DNA from: Enterococcus sp. HY326
GTDB lineage: Bacteria > Bacillota > Bacilli > Lactobacillales > Enterococcaceae
Direction of reading: 5' to 3'
Assembly: GCF_026157065.1 (NCBI RefSeq)
Contig: NZ_JANLGQ010000003.1
Location: 372,001-436,000 of the forward strand
DNA length: 64,000 nt
The position numbers and the translations under genes are program-made. Below the pieces are notes generated by a model. The model saw only the letters and a list, made by a program, of their open reading frames with translations. It ran no database searches and was not told the origin of the DNA. This document shows positions 32,614-42,232 of this stretch, in pieces (the stretch's first letter is position 1; each line of letters opens with the position of its first letter).

Positions 32614-33405
32614 TTAAAAAAAACGCCAGCCCCATTTATTAAAATAGCTGACCATCGAGCACATAAAAATCATAAAGACTTTGCGGCTGCGGTGGGAATC
32701 TCGACCGTAAAAATGAATAACAGAAGCTTGCGGGACATACATAATTTCTTTGCCACTTTGGCGCGTTTTTTGGCAGATGTCATTGTCTTCAAAGTACATA
32801 AAAAAGCGTTCATCAAAGCCAGCAATTTGATCAAAATCTTTTTTGCGATAAAACATAAAACAACCAGAGACAAACGGAATCTGTTGAATCTCAGTGCGGT
32901 CGGTCTGTTCACGGGTTTCAAAAAAAGCTAAGCGTTTTTTGAAAATATCCTTAACAAACTGAAAAGGAATAAAACGTAGCATATAGTCAAAGACATCGAG
33001 TTTTTGGCGCATTAAATACTGAGTGGTGCCGTCAGGATATAAAACCTTTGGCGCACTTAACGCAGCCTCAGCATTTTCTTCCATATAATCATACAAAGCT
33101 TTTAAACTATGTTGGTCAATTAAAATATCTGGATTGCAAATGACCAGATACTCACTGTCAGTTAAGCGGGCGTTGTGATTGTGGCCAAAACCAAAGCCTT
33201 TATTTTCTGGATAAAAGGTAATGGTGACTTGCTCGGAAGCATAGGCTTGCAGCTTCTCTTGATAGTCAGGTGTTGAATTATTGTCAAAAATGAACAGTTC
33301 TGCTGAAAAGTGCGGCAGTATTTCTGTTATTAAGTTATCGATAGTTTTAAAGGCGTCACTACTATTATAAGTGACTACGCTTAAAGCGATTCTTTTAATA
33401 CGCAT
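32614..33405 (-). CDS. Glycosyltransferase, GT2 family (RgpB/WbbL-like)
   Basis: A 263-residue GT-A enzyme: ALSVVTYNSSDAF, FIFDNNSTPD, NKGFGFGHNHNARL, the metal-binding ICNPDILID, VSGCFMFYRKKDFDQIAGFDERFFMYFEDNDIC. These are hallmarks of rhamnosyltransferases, and I infer dTDP-rhamnose as donor because the rml genes are in the same locus. The start is placed at 33405 behind AAGGAG. It is the first gene of the minus-strand set, with its promoter in the 175-base gap shared with the divergent TagO-like gene. Confidence 0.87.
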   Translation of the reverse strand: MRIKRIALSVVTYNSSDAFKTIDNLITEILPHFSAELFIFDNNSTPDYQEKLQAYASEQVTITFYPENKGFGFGHNHNARLTDSEYLVICNPDILIDQHSLKALYDYMEENAEAALSAPKVLYPDGTTQYLMRQKLDVFDYMLRFIPFQFVKDIFKKRLAFFETREQTDRTEIQQIPFVSGCFMFYRKKDFDQIAGFDERFFMYFEDNDICQKTRQSGKEIMYVPQASVIHFYGRDSHRSRKVFMIFMCSMVSYFNKWGWRFF

Positions 33406-33579
33406 CCTGCTCCTTTTCATGAAATTATGAAAGTCATGATAATACTACTCAATTTAAGAAAAAAAAGCAATCTGTGACGTATTTTCCAACGGATTCATTA
33501 AAAAATCTTAGCCAACCTTGAGAAAATAAGTCGCAAATGTTATGCTTAAAATGATTTTTTATAGAAAAGAGAGTCGGAC

Positions 33580-34704
33580 ATGCACATTATGTTTACAGTG
33601 ATCGTTCGTTTAATTGTCACGATGTTTATCGGCATTATTTTGACCCCCTTGGTAAAGTTATTGTCCTATCAAGTGGGAGCTGTGGATAATCCCGGCCCGC
33701 GACGAATAAATACTAAAGTGATGCCTACAATGGGCGGCTTAGCGATTTTTTTGGCCTTTGCTTTTTCCACGATTTTTTTGTTTCAAGATTTGATTCCCCG
33801 CAGCTTTATCTTTCCGCTGCTGCTTGGCGGGTTAGCCATTGTGATTACGGGAATTATTGATGATATTTTTGAATTGAAGCCACTGCCTAAAACAATTGGC
33901 GTCGTGATTGGCGCTTGTATTGTTTATTTTATCGGCGATGTTCGGTTTGATAGCTTGAGTTTGCCGATGATTGGTTTCATTGATTTAAGTTGGATTTCCT
34001 TTCCGTTAACCATTATTTGGATTTTGGCGATTACCAATTCGCTGAATTTGATTGATGGCTTGGATGGGTTGGCCTCTGGGGTTTCGATTATTGCTTTGAC
34101 GACGATAGGCATTATCGGGTATTTCTTTTTAACGGAGCCGCAGATTTTTGTCCCAATTACAATTTTTGTTTTGGTGGCATCCATTGCTGGATTTTTCCCG
34201 TATAATTTCCATCCGGCCCGGATTTATCTCGGCGATACCGGGGCGTTATTTCTCGGGTTTATGATTTCAGTTTTATCCCTACAGAATTTGAAAAATGCCA
34301 CTTTAATCAGTTTGGTTACGCCGATGGTCATCATGGGAGTGCCAGTCACCGATACTGTTTTTGCGATTATCCGCCGGCATATCAACAAACAAAAAATTTC
34401 ATCAGCGGATAAAATGCATTTGCATCATCGTTTATTGTCGCTGGGATTTAGCCACAAGGGTGCGGTGCTGACTATTTATGCTTTGGCACTGATTTTTTCC
34501 TTTATCGCTTTGATTCTCAGTTACAATACTTCAATTTGGGCAGTGCTTTTATTAGTTGCGGCCGTTGCTATTGGTTTAGAACTGTTTGTTGAATTAATTG
34601 GCTTAATGGGCCCAAATCGTCAGCCGTTGATGTGCTTATTTAAATTCTTCGGTGATAAGGATTATCGAACTCAGTTAAAAGAAAAATGGTTTTCAAAAAA
34701 ATAA
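33580..34704 (+). CDS. tagO: Undecaprenyl-phosphate sugar-1-phosphate transferase (TagO/WecA-like)
   Basis: A 374-residue polytopic enzyme of the MraY/WecA family with about 10-11 helices. Key motifs are DNPGPRRINTKVMPTMGGLA, the catalytic GIIDDIFELKPLPK, NSLNLIDGLDGLASG, YLGDTGALFLGF and the HLHHRLLSLG loop. It transfers GlcNAc-1-phosphate (probable) from UDP-GlcNAc to undecaprenyl phosphate, the first committed step of teichoic acid and rhamnose polysaccharide synthesis (TagO, GacO, EpaA). ATG start; another ATG three codons later is possible. A hairpin follows before rmlA. Confidence 0.92.
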   Translation: MHIMFTVIVRLIVTMFIGIILTPLVKLLSYQVGAVDNPGPRRINTKVMPTMGGLAIFLAFAFSTIFLFQDLIPRSFIFPLLLGGLAIVITGIIDDIFELKPLPKTIGVVIGACIVYFIGDVRFDSLSLPMIGFIDLSWISFPLTIIWILAITNSLNLIDGLDGLASGVSIIALTTIGIIGYFFLTEPQIFVPITIFVLVASIAGFFPYNFHPARIYLGDTGALFLGFMISVLSLQNLKNATLISLVTPMVIMGVPVTDTVFAIIRRHINKQKISSADKMHLHHRLLSLGFSHKGAVLTIYALALIFSFIALILSYNTSIWAVLLLVAAVAIGLELFVELIGLMGPNRQPLMCLFKFFGDKDYRTQLKEKWFSKK

Positions 34705-34714
34705 TCAAGCCTTT

Positions 34715-34772
34715 AAAGCTATGTTAATTTCTATTGACATAGCTTTGTTTATGGAAAAGGCTATGATATAAT
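34715..34772 (+). promoter_or_regulatory. Hairpin and promoter between tagO and rmlA
   Basis: A 10-bp stem, AAAGCTATGT (34715-34724) with ACATAGCTTT (34737-34746), probably ends tagO transcription. Right after it, TTGTTT (34745-34750), 16 bp and TATAAT (34767-34772) form a promoter for the rml genes. Confidence 0.65.
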
Positions 34773-34833
34773 CTTAAACTGTTGAGAGCAGAAATTTTGT
34801 TAAAAAAATAGATGAATTGAGGTTAAGGAAACG

Positions 34834-35703
34834 ATGAAGGGAATTATTTTAGCAGGCGGTTCTGGTACGCGTTTATATCCGTTGACGAAGGCTACATCAA
34901 AGCAGTTGATGCCAGTCTATGACAAACCAATGATTTATTATCCAATGTCCGTTTTGATGTTGGCTGGAATTCGGGATGTGTTGATTATTTCAACGCCGGA
35001 TGATACGCCGAGATTTGAACGGCTTTTTGGCGATGGCCATGAACTTGGCATGAATATTGAATATGCCGTGCAGGCCAGTCCTGATGGCCTGGCGCAGGCA
35101 TTTATTATTGGAGAAGAATTTATCGGCGATGACAGTGTCTGCTTAATTCTCGGTGATAATATTTATTACGGCGGCGGCTTGTCTAAAATGTTGCAGCGGG
35201 CAGCTCAAAAAGAACAGGGAGCTACAGTTTTTGGGTATCATGTCAACGATCCGGAACGTTTTGGCGTGGTAGAATTCGATGCAAATATGCAGGCGTTGTC
35301 GATTGAAGAAAAACCCGAAAATCCCAAATCAAATTATGCAGTCACTGGGCTGTATTTCTATGATAATGACGTGGTTGAAATTGCTAAAAACATCGAACCT
35401 TCGCCTCGAGGAGAATTAGAAATTACCGATGTTAATAAAGAATATTTAAATCGTGGAAAATTGTCGGTTGAATTAATGGGCCGCGGCTTTGCGTGGCTGG
35501 ACACGGGGACCCACGAATCATTATTAGAAGCTTCAACTTTTATTGAAACGATTGAAAAACGCCAAAATTTAAAAGTTGCCTGTTTAGAAGAAATTGCTTA
35601 TCGCATGGGCTATATTACTAAAGAGCAAATGGTTGAACTGGCGCAGCCTTTAAAGAAAAACGCTTATGGTCAATACCTTTTGCGTTTGGCAAATGAGGAG
35701 TAA
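34834..35703 (+). CDS. rmlA: Glucose-1-phosphate thymidylyltransferase
   Basis: A 289-residue enzyme that makes dTDP-glucose from glucose-1-phosphate and dTTP. The N-terminal [22 protein letters not shown] loop, [25 protein letters not shown] and [20 protein letters not shown] are diagnostic. It opens the dTDP-L-rhamnose pathway completed by the three genes downstream and is followed by rmlC after two bases. Full length and intact. Confidence 0.97.
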   Translation: MKGIILAGGSGTRLYPLTKATSKQLMPVYDKPMIYYPMSVLMLAGIRDVLIISTPDDTPRFERLFGDGHELGMNIEYAVQASPDGLAQAFIIGEEFIGDDSVCLILGDNIYYGGGLSKMLQRAAQKEQGATVFGYHVNDPERFGVVEFDANMQALSIEEKPENPKSNYAVTGLYFYDNDVVEIAKNIEPSPRGELEITDVNKEYLNRGKLSVELMGRGFAWLDTGTHESLLEASTFIETIEKRQNLKVACLEEIAYRMGYITKEQMVELAQPLKKNAYGQYLLRLANEE

Positions 35704-35705
35704 TC

Positions 35706-36287
35706 ATGGGAAAATTAAACGTAACAAAAACTAATTTGACAGATGTCTTAATCATTGAACCAGCAGTTTTTGGCGATCATCGTGGCTTTTTTACTGAAAG
35801 CTATTCAGAAGAAGATTTTACGAATGCTGGTATCACGACAAAATTTGTTCAAGATAATCATTCCTTGTCCTCTGAGGCAGGAGTTGTACGAGGCCTGCAT
35901 TTTCAAAAAGGCCAGGCGAGTCAAACAAAATTAATTCGGGTTGTCACCGGCGCCGTGTTAGATGTGATTGTGGACATTCGAAAAGGTAGTCCGACCTATG
36001 GAAAATGGGAAGGCTACATTCTTTCTGAGAGTAACCATCGGCAATTATTAGTGCCTCGTGGCTTTGCCCACGGCTTTATGACATTAACACCAAACGTGAA
36101 TTTCATGTATAAGTGTGATAATTATTATAATGCTCAAGCAGACGGCGGAATTGCTTTTGACGATCCAGAATTGGGCATTGACTGGCCGATGGATTTAGAA
36201 AAGGCCATCACCTCTGAAAAAGATAAGCATCATCCAACTTTAAAAGCTTTTGAAGCTGAAAATGATTTTGTTTATGGCGAAATTTAA
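35706..36287 (+). CDS. rmlC: dTDP-4-dehydrorhamnose 3,5-epimerase
   Basis: A 193-residue cupin-fold epimerase. FGDHRGFFTESY, DNHSLSSEAGVVRGLHFQKG (with the catalytic His), the VDIRKGSPTYGKW stretch and LLVPRGFAHGFMTL are all conserved. It converts dTDP-4-keto-6-deoxyglucose into the L-lyxo keto-sugar. It is coupled to rmlA (two-base gap). The order A-C-B-D is the usual one for streptococci and enterococci. Confidence 0.96.
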   Translation: MGKLNVTKTNLTDVLIIEPAVFGDHRGFFTESYSEEDFTNAGITTKFVQDNHSLSSEAGVVRGLHFQKGQASQTKLIRVVTGAVLDVIVDIRKGSPTYGKWEGYILSESNHRQLLVPRGFAHGFMTLTPNVNFMYKCDNYYNAQADGGIAFDDPELGIDWPMDLEKAITSEKDKHHPTLKAFEAENDFVYGEI

Positions 36288-36303
36288 GCAAGGAGAATTT
36301 TAA

Positions 36304-37335
<1,032 letters not shown>

Positions 37336-37346
37336 TTTTTACAATT

Positions 37347-37421
37347 GAAAGAGGCTGTGGCACTAGTCAACAACCCCAATGAAGCTTTCATTGCTGGCGA
37401 CTTTTGTTTCAGCCTCTTTTT
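37347..37421 (+). terminator. Hairpin between rmlB and rmlD
   Basis: gaaagaggctg (37347-37357) pairs with cagcctctttt (37410-37420) around a loop of about 50 bases, followed by T. The left arm continues as tggcactag, resembling the arm of the 160-bp repeats. It may act as a partial terminator inside the operon. Confidence 0.6.
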
Positions 37422-37446
37422 ACATCAGAAAAAAGGAGCAGATTAG

Positions 37447-38292
37447 ATGATTTTAATTACAGGCGGCAACGGCCAATTAGGAACAGAATTGCGCCATTTA
37501 TTGGATGAACAAAAGGTAGACTATATTTCAACAGATGCGGCAGAAATGGATATTACTGATGCGAAAGCGACGATGGCAAAAGTCAAAGAAGTTCAGCCAA
37601 GTTTAATCTATCATTGTGCAGCTTATACAGCCGTTGATAAGGCTGAAGATGAAGGCAAAGAACTAGATGAGCTAATCAATGTAACAGGGACTAAAAATGT
37701 TGCTGCAGCAGCCAAAGCTGTGGGAGCAACTCTCGTGTACATTTCCACAGATTATGTCTTTGATGGCACAAAAAAAGGCGGCATGTATCAAGAAAATGAC
37801 GCCACCAATCCCCAAAGCGAATACGGTCGTACTAAGTTATTAGGCGAGCAAGCAGTTCAAGAAATTATGGAGGATTATTATATTGTCCGTACCTCTTGGG
37901 TCTTTGGAATTTATGGGCATAATTTTGTTTACACCATGCAAAAGTTAGCTGAAACTAGAGATACGTTAACGGTAGTCAATGACCAATACGGTCGTCCAAC
38001 TTGGACTAGAACTTTAGCCGAATTTATTACCTTTTTAAATGCCAATGCTGCTCCTTTTGGCATCTATCATTTATCTAATGAAAACAGCTGCTCATGGTTT
38101 GAGTTTGCCACAGAAATTTTGAAGGATACCAATGTTAAAGTTTTGCCAGTAACCTCAGAAGAATATCCGCAAAAAGCGAAACGCCCGCAATATTCTGTGA
38201 TGGATTTAAGTAAAGCCGAGGCACTAGGCTTTAAGATTCCTACTTGGCAAGAAGCTTTAGCTCAGTTTTTGGAGTTGGAGAAGGGGAAATAG
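37447..38292 (+). CDS. rmlD: dTDP-4-dehydrorhamnose reductase
   Basis: A 281-residue NAD(P)H-dependent reductase with the ITGGNGQLGTELRHLL nucleotide loop, AAYTAVDKAEDE, STDYVFDGTKKGGMYQE, the catalytic YGRTKLLGEQAV, and VNDQYGRPTWTRTLAEFI. It completes dTDP-L-rhamnose, the donor for the rhamnosyltransferases of this locus. AAGGAG site; separated from rmlB by 111 bases containing the hairpin. Confidence 0.96.
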   Translation: MILITGGNGQLGTELRHLLDEQKVDYISTDAAEMDITDAKATMAKVKEVQPSLIYHCAAYTAVDKAEDEGKELDELINVTGTKNVAAAAKAVGATLVYISTDYVFDGTKKGGMYQENDATNPQSEYGRTKLLGEQAVQEIMEDYYIVRTSWVFGIYGHNFVYTMQKLAETRDTLTVVNDQYGRPTWTRTLAEFITFLNANAAPFGIYHLSNENSCSWFEFATEILKDTNVKVLPVTSEEYPQKAKRPQYSVMDLSKAEALGFKIPTWQEALAQFLELEKGK

Positions 38293-38338
38293 GGTTCGAG
38301 TATCATATTAAAAAATATAGGAAATTTTTGGGGGATTT

Positions 38339-39910
38339 ATGAAATTTATAAAAAATTCATTTGCAGAGTTTTTGCAAAATAAAACAATTCTTGTTTGGGG
38401 TATTATCATTTTACTTACTTGTCAGTTTGCGATTCAATATCGTGGAGCTTTATGGCCAAAATTATACATGTTGATTGTTGGAGCTGTTTTTGTAGTTGCG
38501 CTATTTTTGATTCGAGTTAAAGATCCAAAAAAAATTGCGAGGAATGGTTTTCTGATTATTGTACTATTTGGGTTATGTGATTCTTTAATCACACCAGTTC
38601 GTCAAGATCTTGATGAAAACCACCATTATTATAATGCAATGCAGCTAGCTGATGGTAAATTTAGAATTCAAAGTACAGAGATGGACTTTTTAGAAATCTC
38701 ACCTGATTTTTTAACAATTTCTGGGTTTCCTAGTCGACCAGAAACCGGAGAGCCTACAAATACCAATCTTTATTATGAAGCGTTTATGTCTTTGGAACAC
38801 CAGCCGTCAAATTATCAAGAAGATTTGCTTACCAAAGGAAATCTTATTAGCCCGTCTTATTATGCTAGTGGTTTAGGAATTGCTGTCGGGCGCTTATTGA
38901 GTAATAAAGTTGCTTTTTCTTACTATATGGGACGTTTTTTTAATTTGCTTTCTTTTGCATTGCTCGCTTATTTAGCAATCAAAATTTCAAAAGTATTTAA
39001 GCTACAATTATTAGTTATGGCTACTTTGCCATATGCATTATGGATTACGGCTGGCTTTAATTATGATTCGCTATATTATGGTTTAGCTTTATTAGCAGTG
39101 AGCTTGTTTACTAATATTCTGCATGAAAAAAAACTTACACCAAAATCAGTATGGCTTTATGGCTTAGTTTGTGTCGGCTTTGTCACAAATAAAGTGCCAG
39201 TATTTTTACTAATATTTCTTTTGTTGTTTTTACCAAAAAGTTATTATTCTAAGCAGTTAAATCGTCTAAAAGCTTTCTTTATTACAATTTTTTACTCAAT
39301 TATTGGTGGAGCTTGGTTAGTACAAGGAATATTTTTCCGTTTATTAGGGGAGAGCTCGGCTAAGGTAGCGTTAGGTAATGATCAGTCATTGTTTTCAAGG
39401 ATAGCCTATTTTGTTTCTCATCCAGCTTATACAATTGGAGTAATTCTTCGAGGTATTTCAGAATTATTTTTGAGTATCATTGGTTGGATTGGGAAACCTC
39501 AGCCCTATAATATGCCATCACAGACTCTCTGGATTATCAATGTAGGGATATTTTTATTGCTATTCATTATGATAAGTTACAATTTAAAAATTTCGCTTTC
39601 AAAAAACATGTATATAGTCACTTCAATTACAATACTGATAATAGGACTAGCTTCTATTTTTGCGATTAGTGGCGATATACGAGTGTTCGAATTAGGAGAT
39701 CTTTATGTTAGTGGTGTTCAGGGAAGGTATTTTTATTTTCTATTTGGTTTCTTACCATTACTGTTGGGTCCTTTAATGAACAAAATGACAGAACAATTAG
39801 GAATATCAGTATCTGGATTGAATACTGAAGTTCGGTATACGATGATTGTAAAGATTATTCTTCTAATTACTTTTTTTAATACTTGTATGGGCATGTATGG
39901 GTTCCTATAA
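38339..39910 (+). CDS. DUF2142-like polytopic membrane protein (possible GT-C enzyme)
   Basis: A 523-residue protein with 11-13 hydrophobic helices. The first external loop, DEN-HHYYNAMQLADG (about residues 96-110), and the late VQGRYFYFLFGFLPLLL resemble DUF2142 proteins, thought to be lipid-linked-sugar-dependent GT-C glycosyltransferases. Acidic residues in the first loop are typical of GT-C active sites. It could use the undecaprenyl-phosphate sugar made by the GT2/DUF2304 pair. A GGGGGA site lies 7 bases before the ATG. It appears more AT-rich than the rml genes, suggesting separate acquisition. Function inferred only. Confidence 0.72.
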   Translation: MKFIKNSFAEFLQNKTILVWGIIILLTCQFAIQYRGALWPKLYMLIVGAVFVVALFLIRVKDPKKIARNGFLIIVLFGLCDSLITPVRQDLDENHHYYNAMQLADGKFRIQSTEMDFLEISPDFLTISGFPSRPETGEPTNTNLYYEAFMSLEHQPSNYQEDLLTKGNLISPSYYASGLGIAVGRLLSNKVAFSYYMGRFFNLLSFALLAYLAIKISKVFKLQLLVMATLPYALWITAGFNYDSLYYGLALLAVSLFTNILHEKKLTPKSVWLYGLVCVGFVTNKVPVFLLIFLLLFLPKSYYSKQLNRLKAFFITIFYSIIGGAWLVQGIFFRLLGESSAKVALGNDQSLFSRIAYFVSHPAYTIGVILRGISELFLSIIGWIGKPQPYNMPSQTLWIINVGIFLLLFIMISYNLKISLSKNMYIVTSITILIIGLASIFAISGDIRVFELGDLYVSGVQGRYFYFLFGFLPLLLGPLMNKMTEQLGISVSGLNTEVRYTMIVKIILLITFFNTCMGMYGFL

Positions 39911-39934
39911 GATTTAATCAGCAAAAACCAAACT

Positions 39935-39982
39935 GCTTTCTATTATTTCAAATTAATTTGAAAAATAATAGAAAGCTTTTTT
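39935..39982 (+). terminator. Intrinsic terminator after the DUF2142-like gene
   Basis: gctttctattattt pairs with aaaataatagaaagc, followed by T6. Confidence 0.88.
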
Positions 39983-40313
39983 GTTCAAGTATCTTAAGTA
40001 AGTATCAATGGATTGAGAAGGTTCAAGGATCTGGGGAATTACATTTTTTCGATGAGCTGTTGATTTAAAAAATGCGATTTTTTTTATTGATATATTTAAT
40101 TTGCAATCAGTCTTAAAAAAAAAATACCATTATGCTATACTTATGTTGTTAATAATTTTTTTATTTTTGAGTATCTGAATTTTTTTCTTGGGGTAGTTTT
40201 TTTAGATAGTCAAGTTGGTTTAACTTTGGGGAAAGTAATTATTATTTGTTGCACATGTGGAGTAATATTGGAGCATTTAATAATGAAATAAGAATATTTG
40301 GGGAGGATGAGGA
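39983..40313 (+). promoter_or_regulatory. AT-rich leader of the ChW/CHAP gene
   Basis: A 330-base AT-rich stretch without a convincing gene. An extended -10, TGC-TATACT (40133-40141), is the best promoter candidate, giving an untranslated leader of about 165 bases. The leader has several T-runs but no clear terminator stem. The gene itself has a strong GGGAGGATGAGGA site. Confidence 0.5.
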
Positions 40314-41966
40314 ATGAAAAAGTCGATTTACCAAGCAGGTGTAGTCTGCTTGACTGGGGTTTTGATTTTAGGCTTAGCTGAAGGAGCCCAAGCAAGTGAA
40401 ATTACTGCAACAACAGCAACGACAGCGTCAAGTGAACAATTGCTGACAGAAACTAGTGAAGCTTCAACGGAGGACTCTAGCAGCAATTTAAGTGAAAATA
40501 GTAGCACTATCGAAGAAGCCACAGTAGATAGCTCGACAACAATCAATAGCAGTGAGGAAATCCAAGAAGCTTCACAGGCAGAAGAGTTTATTGCTGAACC
40601 TCAGATAACTTATCAGGCCCACGTAGAAAATATCGGCTGGCAGGCACCGGTTTTTGACGGTCAGCTTGCTGGAACAACCGGCCAAGTGCTACAAATGGAG
40701 GCTCTTAGAATTGGTTTGGAAAATTCACCATATACCGGCGTCCAAATTGAATATCGAACCCACTTAAAAAATATTGGTTGGACCAATTGGGTTAGTGATT
40801 CTGAATTAAGTGGAACTGTTGGGAAGAACGTGCCAATTGAAGCAGTGCAAATTCGCTTAGTAGGTGAGATTGCTGAGGAGTACGATGTTTATTATCGGGT
40901 TCACTCATCGAATTTTGGCTGGCTCGATTGGGCCAAAGGCGGTATTGATAACAAAGGAGCTGGCACAAGCGGTTTTGCATTAGAAGCTGAGGCAATTGAG
41001 ATTCAATTAGTCAAAAAAGGCGAAGTCTTTAATCAGCCAACGACTCGACCATTTGTCGAGTTTGCAAATTCAACGATTTCCTATCAGGTTCATGGTGCTG
41101 ACTACGGATGGCAAAATCCAGTTGGAAATGGTGGAGCTGCCGGAACAGTTGGCCAAGCTCGGCGGCTTGAAGCAATTAAAGTGAATGTAGCTAACCCGAA
41201 TTTAACTGGGGCTGTTCAAGTCTCAGCCCATGTTCAAGAACTTGGCTGGCAAAGTTATGTTGGCGTTGATCAGGTGGCTGGAACCACTGGTCAAAGATTA
41301 CGGATGGAAGCTCTAAAAATTAAACTAACCGGCGAGTTAGCTCAATATTTTGATATTTATTATCGGGGTCATGTTCAAGACAAAGGCTGGTTAGGCTGGA
41401 CCAAAAACAATGGCATAATCGGCAGTATCGGTGCTGCTAAACAAATGGAAGCCATTGAAATTCGATTAGTCAAAAAAAAATCAGTGTATATTCCCGAAAG
41501 TAAATCATATTGTACGGCAGAAGATTTTATTAATTATTCCGAAATTAATCGGAATAAACTTTTAAACGTAGCTCGTAGCTATGTATCGAGTTATAAATAC
41601 AGTCAAAATAATGTATTTACCTCTAAGTATAATAAGCCGCATAACGGCTGGTGTTCCTTATTCATTGAATATGCTTTTGAAAAAGCAGGCTTAGGTAGTC
41701 TCTTCTACGGTGGACAATATGAGTGGAATCCACGTATTATCTTTGCCTACCATCAAGCGAGAGGCCAAGTAGTAGCCAACCCACAACCGGGAGATATTGC
41801 ATTTGTTGACTGGGCAGGACATGGCTACATCACTCATGCAGAAATAGTCGAGACAGTAGGAAACGGTAGCACAGTTGGAGTGATAACTGGAAACTGGGGC
41901 GACATGGTGACGCGAGTAAATCGTCCTAAGAGTCAGGTTGTATATTATGTAAGACCTAATTATTAA
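40314..41966 (+). CDS. Secreted ChW-repeat CHAP-domain wall hydrolase
   Basis: A 550-residue exported protein. It has a signal peptide (cleavage near 28 after AQAS), a Ser/Thr/Glu-rich linker (30-95), then six ChW repeats (starting near 98, 144, 190, 254, 301 and 345), each with a central GW and an (A/S)GT-xG-(Q/K) plus EAI/EAL-x-I-x-L end. Residues 415-547 form a CHAP amidase/endopeptidase domain with Cys447 (HNGWCSLFIEYAF), His508 (ITHAEIVE) and Asn527 (TGNWGD). CHAP enzymes cut peptidoglycan cross-bridges or amide bonds. ChW repeats were named in clostridia and are thought to bind cell-surface polymers. There is no LPxTG anchor, so the repeats probably hold it to the wall. Confidence 0.9.
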   Translation: MKKSIYQAGVVCLTGVLILGLAEGAQASEITATTATTASSEQLLTETSEASTEDSSSNLSENSSTIEEATVDSSTTINSSEEIQEASQAEEFIAEPQITYQAHVENIGWQAPVFDGQLAGTTGQVLQMEALRIGLENSPYTGVQIEYRTHLKNIGWTNWVSDSELSGTVGKNVPIEAVQIRLVGEIAEEYDVYYRVHSSNFGWLDWAKGGIDNKGAGTSGFALEAEAIEIQLVKKGEVFNQPTTRPFVEFANSTISYQVHGADYGWQNPVGNGGAAGTVGQARRLEAIKVNVANPNLTGAVQVSAHVQELGWQSYVGVDQVAGTTGQRLRMEALKIKLTGELAQYFDIYYRGHVQDKGWLGWTKNNGIIGSIGAAKQMEAIEIRLVKKKSVYIPESKSYCTAEDFINYSEINRNKLLNVARSYVSSYKYSQNNVFTSKYNKPHNGWCSLFIEYAFEKAGLGSLFYGGQYEWNPRIIFAYHQARGQVVANPQPGDIAFVDWAGHGYITHAEIVETVGNGSTVGVITGNWGDMVTRVNRPKSQVVYYVRPNY

Positions 41967-42010
41967 AAATTATCAAGACTGCAGCCATAGATTTACAGGG
42001 AAGATTTTCA

Positions 42011-42168
42011 GAGGCAGTGCCATTAGTTAAAAAAGATTTATAATTTACGAACGATATGCAGCAGGTGCTAATAATTTTGTGAATTTGTGACGAGGACCGC
42101 TTGGACCACGGAGACTAACCCATAAAGTCCGAAATTTCATCTGTCCAAAAGACTAATGGCATGGCTTC
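42011..42168 (+). repeat. About 160-bp inverted-repeat-bounded element, copy C
   Basis: The arms are gaggcagtgccattag (42011-42026) and ctaatggcatggcttc (42153-42168). Compared with copies A and B, the arm base pair T-A/A-T in TGACA/TGTCA is replaced by C-G (TGCCA/TGGCA), a compensatory change. Inside it keeps acgaacgatat, gacgaggacc, ttggaccacgg and gaaatttcatctgt. It lies between the ChW gene and the acyltransferase. Confidence 0.72.
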
Positions 42169-42232
42169 AGAGGGATTTCTTTTAATCTGTAATTTTTTTA
42201 TGCGCAGTCTTTATTTATGAGGTTGTGTAATT

